This document shows positions 15,309-22,372 of a stretch of 64,000 bases of DNA, piece by piece. The notes under the pieces are model-generated. The model did not search any database, was not told the DNA's origin, and saw only the letters and a program-made list of their open reading frames with translations. How positions within the stretch are numbered: position 1 is the first letter of the stretch; every line of letters starts with the position of its first letter. The stretch lies in assembly GCF_016862175.1 (NCBI RefSeq), contig NZ_BOML01000031.1, positions 186,001-250,000 on the forward strand, written 5' to 3'. The position numbers and the translations under genes are program-made. The DNA comes from Paractinoplanes durhamensis (lineage in GTDB: Bacteria; Actinomycetota; Actinomycetes; Mycobacteriales; Micromonosporaceae).

Positions 15309-15379
15309 AGGTGGAGACGGGATTTGAACCCGTGTACACGGCTTTGCAGGCCGTTGCCTCGCCTCTCGGCCACTCCACC
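15309..15379 (-). tRNA. tRNA-Cys (anticodon GCA)
   Basis: 71 bases without encoded CCA. Acceptor stem GGTGGAG/CTCCACC, anticodon loop CTGCAAA, T arm CGGGTTCAAATCCCG. Middle gene of the tRNA operon, 13 bases from tRNA-Val. Confidence 0.93.
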
Positions 15380-15404
15380 GAGTCAGCCCCGCAAGGCCAC
15401 TCCG

Positions 15405-15477
15405 AGCGGACGACGGGATTCGAACCCGCGACCCTCACCTTGGCAAGGTGATGCGCTACCAGCTGCGCTACGTCCGC
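15405..15477 (-). tRNA. tRNA-Gly (anticodon GCC)
   Basis: 73 bases without encoded CCA. Acceptor stem GCGGACG/CGTCCGC, anticodon loop TTGCCAA, T arm GCGGGTTCGAATCCCGT. First gene of the Gly-Cys-Val operon, an order common in actinobacteria. Confidence 0.93.
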
Positions 15478-15601
15478 TTGTCTCTCCCGGGGCGCTTGCG
15501 CTTCCCTGGCGACGGATGAAACCTTAGCCTGTTGCCGTCCGCCTTGCCAAACCGGGGTCCCCCGGCGCGTCGCCGCCGGTCCGCAAGCTGCGCTTTCCCG
15601 G

Positions 15602-15610
15602 TTATCCACA
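15602..15610 (+). promoter_or_regulatory. Perfect DnaA-box-like 9-mer TTATCCACA
   Basis: A single exact match to the DnaA box consensus in the gap between the tRNA operon and the Eis-like gene. One box alone does not make an origin; no cluster is visible nearby. Confidence 0.3.
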
Positions 15611-15661
15611 GCCTGGAAATCTGGCGCGCACTCCCCCGGCCTCCCGGTGTTGGATAACTCC

Positions 15662-16840
15662 ATGAACTTCCGGCAGATCAGCGCGGCCGAGCGCACGACG
15701 ACCATGTTCCCGCTGCAGAGCTATGCGTTCATGCCTTCGCCGTGGTCTTCGGAGGATGAGGAGACCTATCGCGGGCGCATGCGGTTCTTCGAGACGGCGG
15801 TCAACCTGATCGCCGAGGAGGACGGCAAGACGCTGGCCGGGGTGGCTGCCCTGCGCATGCGGGAGAATGTGCGCGGCACCGTCTACGACATGGCCGGCGT
15901 GGCCTCGGTCGCGACGCATCCGGCGGCCCGCCGCCGCGGGCTGGTGCGTGAGCTCCTGCAGCGGCTGCTGCGGCAGGTGCGCGAGGAGGGCTGTGCCGTG
16001 AGTGCGCTCTACCCGTTCCGCCCTAGCTTCTACGCGAAGTTCGGCTTCGTGGGCATCCCCCGGCACCGGACCGCCGTCTTCGCCCCGGAGGGGCTCGGTC
16101 ATCTGCTGCGCGCGGAGCTCCCGGGCGAGGTGGAGCGCCTGCCGATGAGCGAGGCCTTCGAGGAGTATGACGGGCTCATCCAGCGCGTGATGAGCCGACG
16201 GCACGGGTTCGCGGTCTTCGACGAGGTGCGCGCCTCGGAAAACCGGGACATGAAGTCGTGGGTGGCGGTGGCCCGCTCCGGCGGCGAGGTGGTCGGCGTG
16301 GTGCGCTACGTGATCGAGGCCCACGGCGGCGACCTGGTCGCGCATGATCTGCACTGCACGGGACCGCTCGGCCGGGCGCTGCTGCTCCAGTTCTTCGCCC
16401 GGCACGTCGACCAGGTGGCCCGCGTCTCGGTCCGGATCAGCGCCGACGACGTGCCCGAGCTGTGGGGCGTCGATTTCACGGTGACCGTCGCGGGCAAGGT
16501 CGACAACCCGACCGACAACGCCCCGATGGTCCGGGTGCTCGACATCGAGGCGTTGTCCGGCTCGCAGGCCGGCCCGGGCGAGGTCACTGTCGAGATCGCC
16601 GACGACGATCTGATCGGCGGCATCTGGCACCTGGACGCCCGCGACGGCACCCTCGCCGTGTCCAAGGGCACGACCCCAGCCGCCACTCTCACGGCGGCCG
16701 GCTTCAGCGCCCTGGTCTACGGCGTCCTGGACCCGGTGGAGGTCTTCACCCGGGGCCTGGGCGAAATCACGCCGGCGGCGATCCCGACCCTGGCCATGAT
16801 GTTCCCCCGCCAGCTGCCCTACTTGTTCGCCGACTTCTGA
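15662..16840 (+). CDS. Eis-like GNAT N-acetyltransferase
   Basis: 392 residues from ATG 15662 (MNFRQISAAERTTTMFPLQS); a TTG 15 bases upstream is less likely. The N-terminal GNAT domain carries VASVATHPAARRRGLVRELL, the acetyl-CoA pyrophosphate loop. A second GNAT-like lobe follows, then a sterol-carrier-like C-terminal domain (DGTLAVSKGTTPAATLTAAG) and the closing FADF, where the terminal carboxylate acts as general base in Mycobacterium Eis. Eis enzymes acetylate aminoglycosides and protein lysines at several positions; the natural substrate here is unknown. No clear Shine-Dalgarno is seen and a GGATAACT -10-like box sits just upstream, so the mRNA may be leaderless. Confidence 0.85.
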   Translation: MNFRQISAAERTTTMFPLQSYAFMPSPWSSEDEETYRGRMRFFETAVNLIAEEDGKTLAGVAALRMRENVRGTVYDMAGVASVATHPAARRRGLVRELLQRLLRQVREEGCAVSALYPFRPSFYAKFGFVGIPRHRTAVFAPEGLGHLLRAELPGEVERLPMSEAFEEYDGLIQRVMSRRHGFAVFDEVRASENRDMKSWVAVARSGGEVVGVVRYVIEAHGGDLVAHDLHCTGPLGRALLLQFFARHVDQVARVSVRISADDVPELWGVDFTVTVAGKVDNPTDNAPMVRVLDIEALSGSQAGPGEVTVEIADDDLIGGIWHLDARDGTLAVSKGTTPAATLTAAGFSALVYGVLDPVEVFTRGLGEITPAAIPTLAMMFPRQLPYLFADF

Positions 16841-16856
16841 CCAACGGAGGGCTGGG

Positions 16857-17291
16857 TTACGGCTTCAAGTTGACTGAGGCCTGGAAGGAGCCGTCCATCT
16901 CGAAAGGGACGGATTCGTGTTCGTGGGTGATCAGCCACTGGCCGTTGGTCTTGCGCAGGCCGATGGTGGTGCGGTGCCAGAGGGTGAATGGCTCGGGGCT
17001 GCCCTTCGGGGTGGCTGACAGGCTGGTCAGGGCGGTCACGAAAGCTACCTCCGCGCCGGCCGTCACGGTCACCTGCGTGTATGTGCGGGCTGGGGGCGCC
17101 TCGAAGGTGGCGATCCACCGCTCGGTGGGGGCGGGGTCGTGTGGGTCGGTCTGCTGGCGCAGCGGTGGGGCCAGCGTGAACGACACCACCTCGGGGGCGT
17201 AATGGGACAGCATGGCTTTGACGTCGCCGGCCTGCAGGGCGGCGGCCTGCGCCGTGAGGATGTTGCGGATCTGGGTCTCGTCGTTCGACAT
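16857..17291 (-). CDS. SnoaL-like / NTF2-fold polyketide-cyclase-like protein
   Basis: 144 residues from ATG 17291 with AAGGAG upstream. The pattern MSNDETQIRNILTAQAAALQ, then GDVKAMLSHYAPEVVSFTLA, and late TNGQWLITHEHESVPFE is the DUF4440/SnoaL_3 NTF2 fold, a cone-shaped pocket used for small-molecule isomerisation or hydrolysis, or as a stress-related binding protein. It is divergent from the YciI-ECF42 operon. The shared promoter region has an ECF42-like element facing this gene (TGTCGA, 17-base spacer, CGAC), so it is probably part of that sigma factor's regulon. Confidence 0.8.
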   Translation of the reverse strand: MSNDETQIRNILTAQAAALQAGDVKAMLSHYAPEVVSFTLAPPLRQQTDPHDPAPTERWIATFEAPPARTYTQVTVTAGAEVAFVTALTSLSATPKGSPEPFTLWHRTTIGLRKTNGQWLITHEHESVPFEMDGSFQASVNLKP

Positions 17292-17312
17292 GGCAACTCC
17301 TTTCCGCCGGTA

Positions 17313-17340
17313 CGTCGAAACCGCGATCTCGGCTTCGACA
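17313..17340. promoter_or_regulatory. Mirror-symmetric pair of ECF42-like promoters
   Basis: Plus strand: CGTCGA (17313-17318), 17-base spacer, CGAC (17336-17339), facing the YciI gene. Minus strand: TGTCGA (17340-17335), 17-base spacer, CGAC (17317-17314), facing the SnoaL-like gene. The published ECF42 motif, as I recall it, is TGTCGA in the -35 and CG(A/T)C in the -10. The -35 of each promoter overlaps the -10 of the other, so one 28-bp near-palindrome could serve both directions. Confidence 0.6.
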
Positions 17341-17383
17341 TCTCTGCGACACCGAAACGATGGCGGGGAAGCGAGGAGAGACC

Positions 17384-17755
17384 GTGAAGTACTTGATTCT
17401 GATTCAGTCGAATGAGCGGTCGCTGGCGGTCTGGGCGAAGCTGAGCGATCAGGAACGGATGGATTTTGGGCGTGGGCACATGGAGCTGAGCGCTGAGATG
17501 GGCTCGGCGGGTGTGCTGGTCGCCTCCGAAGGGCTGGCCGATCCGGAGCTGGCCAAGTGGGTGTCCGTCCGTGACGGTCGCACGATCGCCTCGGACGGGC
17601 CCTACGCGGAGGTGAAGGAGCATCTGGCCGGGTTCTATCTGATCGACTGCGCGGGGCTCGACGAAGCTGTCGCCTGGGCGGCCAAGGTGCCGGACGCGGC
17701 CAATACCGAGGTGGAGGTGCGGCCCGTGCTGGACATGAGCCAGTGGGACATGTGA
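17384..17755 (+). CDS. YciI/DGPF-domain protein (ECF42-associated)
   Basis: 123 residues from GTG 17384 with GAGGAG upstream; an ATG 24 bases earlier is possible but lies before the ribosome-binding site. VKYLILIQSNERS and the signature DGPYAEVKEHLAGFYLIDC identify the DGPF/YCII family, small ferredoxin-like-fold proteins that regularly sit next to ECF42 sigma factors. Role unproven; they may modulate or be targets of the sigma factor. The sigma gene begins within ten bases of the stop. Confidence 0.88.
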   Translation: MKYLILIQSNERSLAVWAKLSDQERMDFGRGHMELSAEMGSAGVLVASEGLADPELAKWVSVRDGRTIASDGPYAEVKEHLAGFYLIDCAGLDEAVAWAAKVPDAANTEVEVRPVLDMSQWDM

Positions 17756-17763
17756 GGGGACAT

Positions 17764-18972
17764 GTGAGGGCGCTCGACGATCTGCTCCGCGAGTGCGCGC
17801 CGCAGGTGCTGGGGGCGGTGGTGCGTCGCTACGGTGACCTCGACACCTGCGAGGACGCGGTGCAGGAGGCCCTGCTGGCGGCGGCGAAGCAGTGGCCGGT
17901 CGAGGGCGTTCCGGATAGTCCGGCCGGGTGGCTGATTCGGGTGGCCGCTCGCCGGCGGGTCGAGCTGACTCGCAACGAGAGTGCCCGGCGCCGGCGTGAG
18001 GAGACGGCCGGGCGGATGCCGGACGCGGTCGAGCCGCGTGGTGACGATGAGCTGACCCTGCTGTTTCTCTGCTGTCATCCGTCGCTCACGCCTATCTCGC
18101 AGGTCGCGCTGACGCTCCGGGCGGTCGGCGGGTTGACCACGGCGGAGATCGCGCGGGCTCTGCTGGTTCCGGAGGCTACCGTCGGGCAGCGGATCAGCCG
18201 GGCCAAGCAGCGCATCCGGGCGAGCGGCGCACGGTTCGAGATGCCGTCGGCGGAGGAGTGGGCGGCGCGGCTCACCGCCGTACTCCAGGTGCTTTATTTG
18301 ATCTTCAATGAAGGGCACACCGCGAGTTCCGGTGCGGAGCTCAGCCGCGTCGAGCTGACGGCCGAGGCGATCCGCCTGGCCCGGCAGCTGCGAGGACAGC
18401 TGCCCGAAGACGGTGAGGTGGCCGGGCTGCTGGCGCTGATGCTGCTCACCGATGCGCGGCGGCCGGCGCGCACGCGGCCCGACGGCGGTCTGGTGCCGCT
18501 GGCCGAGCAGGACCGCACGCTCTGGAACTCCACGACGATCGCCGAGGGTGTTTCGCTGATCACCGGGACGTTGCGGAGCGCGACGATCGGGCCGTTTCAG
18601 GTGCAGGCCGCGATCGCGGCGATTCACGACGAGGCGGCGCGGCCCGAGCTCACCGATTGGCCGCAGATCCTGCAGCTGTACGGGCTGTTGCGGCTCCTCG
18701 CGCCGGGGCCGATGGTCACGCTGAACCGGATCGTCGCGCTGGCCGAGGTGGACGGTCCGGTGGTCGCGCTGGCCGAGTTGGCGACGGCGGCGGCCGATCC
18801 GGCCCTGGCCGAACACCATCGGGTGGCGGCGGTCCGCGCACATCTGCTGGAGATGACCGGCGACCGGGCGGCGGCACGTGCGCAGTACCGGCTGGCCGCC
18901 CGGCGCACGCTCAGCCTGCCCGAACGGCAGTACCTGGAGGCCCGCGCAGAAAAGAACGCAGAACGAAGCTAG
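17764..18972 (+). CDS. ECF42-type RNA polymerase sigma factor with C-terminal TPR-like extension
   Basis: 402 residues from GTG 17764 (GAGGGG upstream); GTG 17752, overlapping the YciI stop, and GTG 17743 are alternatives. Region 2 spans residues about 5-70 (CEDAVQEALLAAAKQWP, GWLIRVAARRRVELTR) and region 4 about 105-150 (LTTAEIARALLVPEATVGQR, ISRAKQRIR). The long C-terminal part (VLYLIFNEGHTASSG, then repeats of helices ending LPERQYLEARAEK) is characteristic of ECF42, which lacks a classical anti-sigma factor and is thought to be controlled by this extension. Probably autoregulated from the symmetric promoter at 17313-17340. Confidence 0.88.
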   Translation: MRALDDLLRECAPQVLGAVVRRYGDLDTCEDAVQEALLAAAKQWPVEGVPDSPAGWLIRVAARRRVELTRNESARRRREETAGRMPDAVEPRGDDELTLLFLCCHPSLTPISQVALTLRAVGGLTTAEIARALLVPEATVGQRISRAKQRIRASGARFEMPSAEEWAARLTAVLQVLYLIFNEGHTASSGAELSRVELTAEAIRLARQLRGQLPEDGEVAGLLALMLLTDARRPARTRPDGGLVPLAEQDRTLWNSTTIAEGVSLITGTLRSATIGPFQVQAAIAAIHDEAARPELTDWPQILQLYGLLRLLAPGPMVTLNRIVALAEVDGPVVALAELATAAADPALAEHHRVAAVRAHLLEMTGDRAAARAQYRLAARRTLSLPERQYLEARAEKNAERS

Positions 18973-19137
18973 GGCGCATCTGACGGATCACCCAAGTGCG
19001 AGGCGAGGTCCAGAGTGTGGCTGGCGTCGCCCGCGACGCGCCCTCATACCGGTGTTGTATGTGGGCGCGTCGCGGGCGCCGTCAGGCGCGCTCTGGGCCA
19101 CGCCGCAGCCCTGGGTGATCCGTCAGATGCGCCCTAG
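18969..19137. repeat. 169-bp nested palindrome between convergent genes
   Basis: Perfect 26-bp inverted repeats at 18969-18994 and 19112-19137, and an inner perfect 16-bp pair at 19028-19043 and 19063-19078 with a 19-base loop. The two 33-base arms between them also match imperfectly, so the whole can fold into one hairpin. The outer CTAG ends give TAG stops to both the sigma factor and the ApbE gene. It could be a bidirectional terminator or a hairpin-type miniature mobile element; sequence alone cannot decide. Confidence 0.8.
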
Positions 19138-19883
19138 ACCGCGGCGGGGAGGTTGGCGGAGCTGAAGGCCCGGCCGTCGTCGGTCACGACCGCCGACTCG
19201 TAACCGTCGGCGGCCAGCTTGGCCAGCCAGTTCAGGCCGGGCTCGCCCATCGCCAGTGCGGCCGTCGCGTACGCGTCGGCCAACGCCAGGCTCGGGCCGA
19301 CCACTGTCACCGAGCGCAGCCCCTTGGCCGGTTGGCCGGTGCGTGGGTTGATCACGTGGTTGCCGCGCTCGTAGGTGCCCGATGTCGCGATCGCGCCGTC
19401 GGTCAGCGCCAGCACCCAGCTGACCTTGTCGGACTCCCACGGGTGGCGGATGCCGACCCGCCACGGGCCGCCCTCGGGGTGGGTTCCGCGCATGCGGATG
19501 TCGCCGCCGGCGTTGATGTAGTGGTTGGCCGAGCCGGCCGCCAGCAGCCGGTCCGAGGCGACCTCCACCGACCAGCCCTTGACGTAGCCGGAGGGGTCGA
19601 GCGGACCCAGGGCGTACGCGTCGAAGTAACCGTCGGTGTCTCGCCAGAGGTCGGCGCAGGCGGACAGGACGTGGCGCATGTCGGCCGAGCAGTCGGCGGC
19701 GGTCAGCTCGCCGCGGCGCATGCGGCTGACCTCGCTGTCGTCCTTGTACGTGGAGAAGCGCGCGTCCACCTCGTGCAGCCAGCGGCACACGTCGGCGATC
19801 AGCTCGCGGAGTTCCCGCTCGGGGCGGTCGTCGGCCAGCTCGATGCTGACGGCCGTACCCATCACCTGCTCGACGTGGCGCAC
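19134..19883 (-). CDS. apbE: FAD:protein FMN transferase (ApbE)
   Basis: 249 residues from GTG 19883; frame extension upstream overlaps the FMN-binding gene and is not credible. VMGTAVSIELAD near the start, FSTYKDDSEVSRM, DGYFDAYALGPLDPSGYVKG, NAGGDIRMRG and TSGTYERGNHVINPRTGQPA are ApbE motifs for FAD and Mg binding. The enzyme moves FMN from FAD onto a Thr of target proteins. Its evident substrate is the adjacent FMN-binding-domain protein (19894-20385), ten bases upstream. No strong ribosome-binding site, suggesting coupling. Its stop codon lies in the palindrome. Confidence 0.92.
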   Translation of the reverse strand: MRHVEQVMGTAVSIELADDRPERELRELIADVCRWLHEVDARFSTYKDDSEVSRMRRGELTAADCSADMRHVLSACADLWRDTDGYFDAYALGPLDPSGYVKGWSVEVASDRLLAAGSANHYINAGGDIRMRGTHPEGGPWRVGIRHPWESDKVSWVLALTDGAIATSGTYERGNHVINPRTGQPAKGLRSVTVVGPSLALADAYATAALAMGEPGLNWLAKLAADGYESAVVTDDGRAFSSANLPAAV

Positions 19884-19893
19884 GAGGAGGACC

Positions 19894-20385
19894 CTACGCC
19901 TTGGCTGAGTCCAACGCCGCCTGCAGCGACTCCTGGTACGACTTGCTCGTGTAGGTCGCCCCGGACACCGCCGCGACGTTGGCGCTCTGCTTCTGCAGGG
20001 TCTCCTGCTTGAGCTTCGCGACCGCGCCGGGGTTGATCGTGGCGCTGTTGCCGGTCGTGGGGTAGGTCGCCTCGGCCGCCGTGATCTTGCCGTCCGCGAT
20101 CTTGATGGAGACCTGGACGGTGCCGTAGATGTTCTGCGAGCCCTTGCCCTTGAAGACGCCGTCCTTGAGGCCGGTCTCTTCCTTCTCGGCGGCCTTGGAA
20201 GAAGACGACGCCGCCGGCTTCTTCGAGGACGCCGCCTTGGACGGAGAAGCCGACGGTGTGCTGTCCACGAGATCGACAGCAGGCGGTGCGGCGATCGGCG
20301 CAACCGGCTGCACGCTCAGCCGAACCCCGACGATCAGGGCGGCTCCGGTGAGAGTGCCGACAGCGGCGGCGGTACTGCGTCGCAT
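19894..20385 (-). CDS. Exported FMN-binding domain protein
   Basis: 163 residues from ATG 20385 with AAGGAG. An N-terminal hydrophobic segment (AAAVGTLTGAALIVGVRLSV) serves as signal or anchor, followed by a Ser/Lys/Ala-rich linker and an FMN_bind domain with VSGATYTSKSYQESL near residues 140-155. The Thr of SGAT is the known type of covalent FMN site made by ApbE. It lies between a membrane flavocytochrome and ApbE, so it probably carries electrons on the outer face of the membrane. The charged Ser/Ala linker would let the domain swing between partners. Confidence 0.9.
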   Translation of the reverse strand: MRRSTAAAVGTLTGAALIVGVRLSVQPVAPIAAPPAVDLVDSTPSASPSKAASSKKPAASSSSKAAEKEETGLKDGVFKGKGSQNIYGTVQVSIKIADGKITAAEATYPTTGNSATINPGAVAKLKQETLQKQSANVAAVSGATYTSKSYQESLQAALDSAKA

Positions 20386-20426
20386 CGCGAATCTCCTTGC
20401 TTGAGGGCCGAAAGCCGAAAGGGGGA

Positions 20427-22208
20427 TCAGAACTCGAACGGGTCCAGGTGCAGCTGGCTGTCCGGCACGTCGAGCTCCCGCAGCGTGGAAACCGCCGCCT
20501 CGACGAGCCCGGGCGGCCCGCACAGGTAGACATCGCGCCGGCTCACGTCCGGCACCAGGCCCAGCAGCCCGTTCGGCGTGAACAGCCGCCGCGGACCGGG
20601 GTCGTTGCGCGATCCCACGATGTAGCGCACCCACGCGTCCCGCCGTTCGGCCAGCTCCTCCAGCTCACCGCGGAAGACCAGCTCGTCGGGCCGGGACGCC
20701 CGGTAGATCACGATGGTGTCCGGCGGCATGTCCTCGAGGAGGGCGCGGATCGGGGCGATGCCGCTGCCGCCGGCGATCAGAAGGGCACGGCGACGGGTAC
20801 GCCGTTGGGCGGTGAACGTGCCGAACGGCCCCTCCGCCCACACCGGCGTGCCCGGCTTCATCATGCCGAGGCGTGACGTGTGCCCGCCGACGGCGGTGAC
20901 GGTGAGCCGCAGCCATTCCTTGTTGGGCGCCGCGGACAGCGAGAACGGGTGCGACTGCCACCAGCCGTTGCGGGTCAGGAAGCGCCACCGCATGAACTGG
21001 CCGGCCTGCGCGGGCAGCTTTTCGAGTTTCTTGCCGTCGATGTAGATCGAGAACGTGTTGGTGCCCTCGGCCACGACCTCGGCGACCTCGAAGCGGTGCC
21101 GGACGTTCAGCCAGAGAGGCTCGACCAGCCGGCCCCAGACCAGCGCCGAGATGACCAGGGCGGTGAGGGCGGGCCAGAACACCGAGGCGAACTTGCCGCT
21201 CAGGTCGGCCCCGGTGGCGACCTGGTGGCCGTAGCCGAGGAGCAGCACCAGGTAGCCGGTGAGGTGGATCAGGTGCCACAGCTCGTACGGGAGTTTCGCC
21301 CGGGCGCCGCGGATCGAGATCAGGCTGATCACGACCAGGATGATCGTGGCGGCGGTGGCCTTGAGCATGTCCGGGAACGTCGTGATGATCGTGAAGCCCT
21401 GATCGACCACGCCGGTGTCGCCGGTCAGCGCGTACCCGTAGACGATGAAGACGATGTGCGCGAGCACCGCGACCACCAGCGAGGTGCCCAGCCAGCGGTG
21501 CCAGCGCAGCAGGTCGCGGGCGCCCACCCACTCCTCGAGCCAGGAGACCCGGCTCATCATGAGCAGCTGGATGAAGAGCAGGTAGCCGCCGATCAGCCCG
21601 GTGATCCGGCCGGCCGCGAGCATCGCGGTGGCGGTGTCGTTGATCGCGCCGGCCTGCGTGTCGAACAGCCACAGCGACACGCTGGTGGCCAGCCCGGAGA
21701 AGAACAGCAGGATGGTGAGCAGCCGGTTTCCACTGACAGCCTCGGCCGGCGGCCGGTCGTCCGGGATCGGCGGCTGGGCCGGCCCGGAGGCCTTCCAGCC
21801 GGTCGGGTCGGTGTGCGACTCGACGAGGATGTCGCTGCGCCGGTACGGATCGTCGACCTCGCGGTCGGCGATGTAGGTGTCCCAGGTCTGCGGCCGCCGG
21901 TCGTCGAGCTCCGGCACGGCCCGCCGCTCCGAGGCGTATTCGTCCTGGTCAGCGCCGCTCCACGGGTCGACGGGGGTGCGCTCGATCGGCATCCGCGGGT
22001 CCGACAACCGCGTACCGGTCGAATAGCGCGAGTCCGTCTCGTCGTCATAGCGGGAGGGCTGCTGAGTTCCCCAGTTGTCATCGTTGGGAGCGGCCCGCAG
22101 GTCAGCGAAGAACTGTGCGTCCTCTTCCCCAGGGGAGCGCTGCTCGCGCTGGTCCCGCTGCTCGCGCTTCTCGCGAGAGGTCTGGAACATCGGCGGCCCT
22201 TGCGCCAT
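20427..22208 (-). CDS. Ferric-reductase-like membrane flavocytochrome
   Basis: 593 residues from ATG 22208. The first about 165 residues are charged and disordered. Six membrane helices follow with haem-ligand-like His in LLRWHRWLGTSLVVAVLAHI and LWHLIHLTGYLVLLLGYGHQ. The C-terminal FNR-like part has SHPFSLSAAP (FAD), LLIAGGSGIAPIRALLED (NAD(P)H) and VYLCGPPGLV. It should take electrons from NAD(P)H to haem and across the membrane. With the exported FMN protein and ApbE it forms a plausible transmembrane electron-transfer unit. Terminal acceptor unknown. It begins 164 bases from the divergent cobL. Confidence 0.88.
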   Translation of the reverse strand: MAQGPPMFQTSREKREQRDQREQRSPGEEDAQFFADLRAAPNDDNWGTQQPSRYDDETDSRYSTGTRLSDPRMPIERTPVDPWSGADQDEYASERRAVPELDDRRPQTWDTYIADREVDDPYRRSDILVESHTDPTGWKASGPAQPPIPDDRPPAEAVSGNRLLTILLFFSGLATSVSLWLFDTQAGAINDTATAMLAAGRITGLIGGYLLFIQLLMMSRVSWLEEWVGARDLLRWHRWLGTSLVVAVLAHIVFIVYGYALTGDTGVVDQGFTIITTFPDMLKATAATIILVVISLISIRGARAKLPYELWHLIHLTGYLVLLLGYGHQVATGADLSGKFASVFWPALTALVISALVWGRLVEPLWLNVRHRFEVAEVVAEGTNTFSIYIDGKKLEKLPAQAGQFMRWRFLTRNGWWQSHPFSLSAAPNKEWLRLTVTAVGGHTSRLGMMKPGTPVWAEGPFGTFTAQRRTRRRALLIAGGSGIAPIRALLEDMPPDTIVIYRASRPDELVFRGELEELAERRDAWVRYIVGSRNDPGPRRLFTPNGLLGLVPDVSRRDVYLCGPPGLVEAAVSTLRELDVPDSQLHLDPFEF

Positions 22209-22372
22209 CGTCCTCACCTGTCCGGCGGTCGTCTTCGGCGCCGCCCACCCCCTGCGGGCGGCGTGACGACCCGGTCTCGGGGAGCCGTCTGGTTGAAGTA
22301 CGCAGCCCACGGCGGCTTCGCTCAACCGGAGGCAGAAAATCTCAGCGTCCGGCACCGCGATAACGTCACGCC

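Noticed and set aside
22209-22372. Cobalamin riboswitch upstream of cobL
   Set aside because: No B12-box-like conserved segment was seen in the 164-base gap, and the cobL start looks leaderless.
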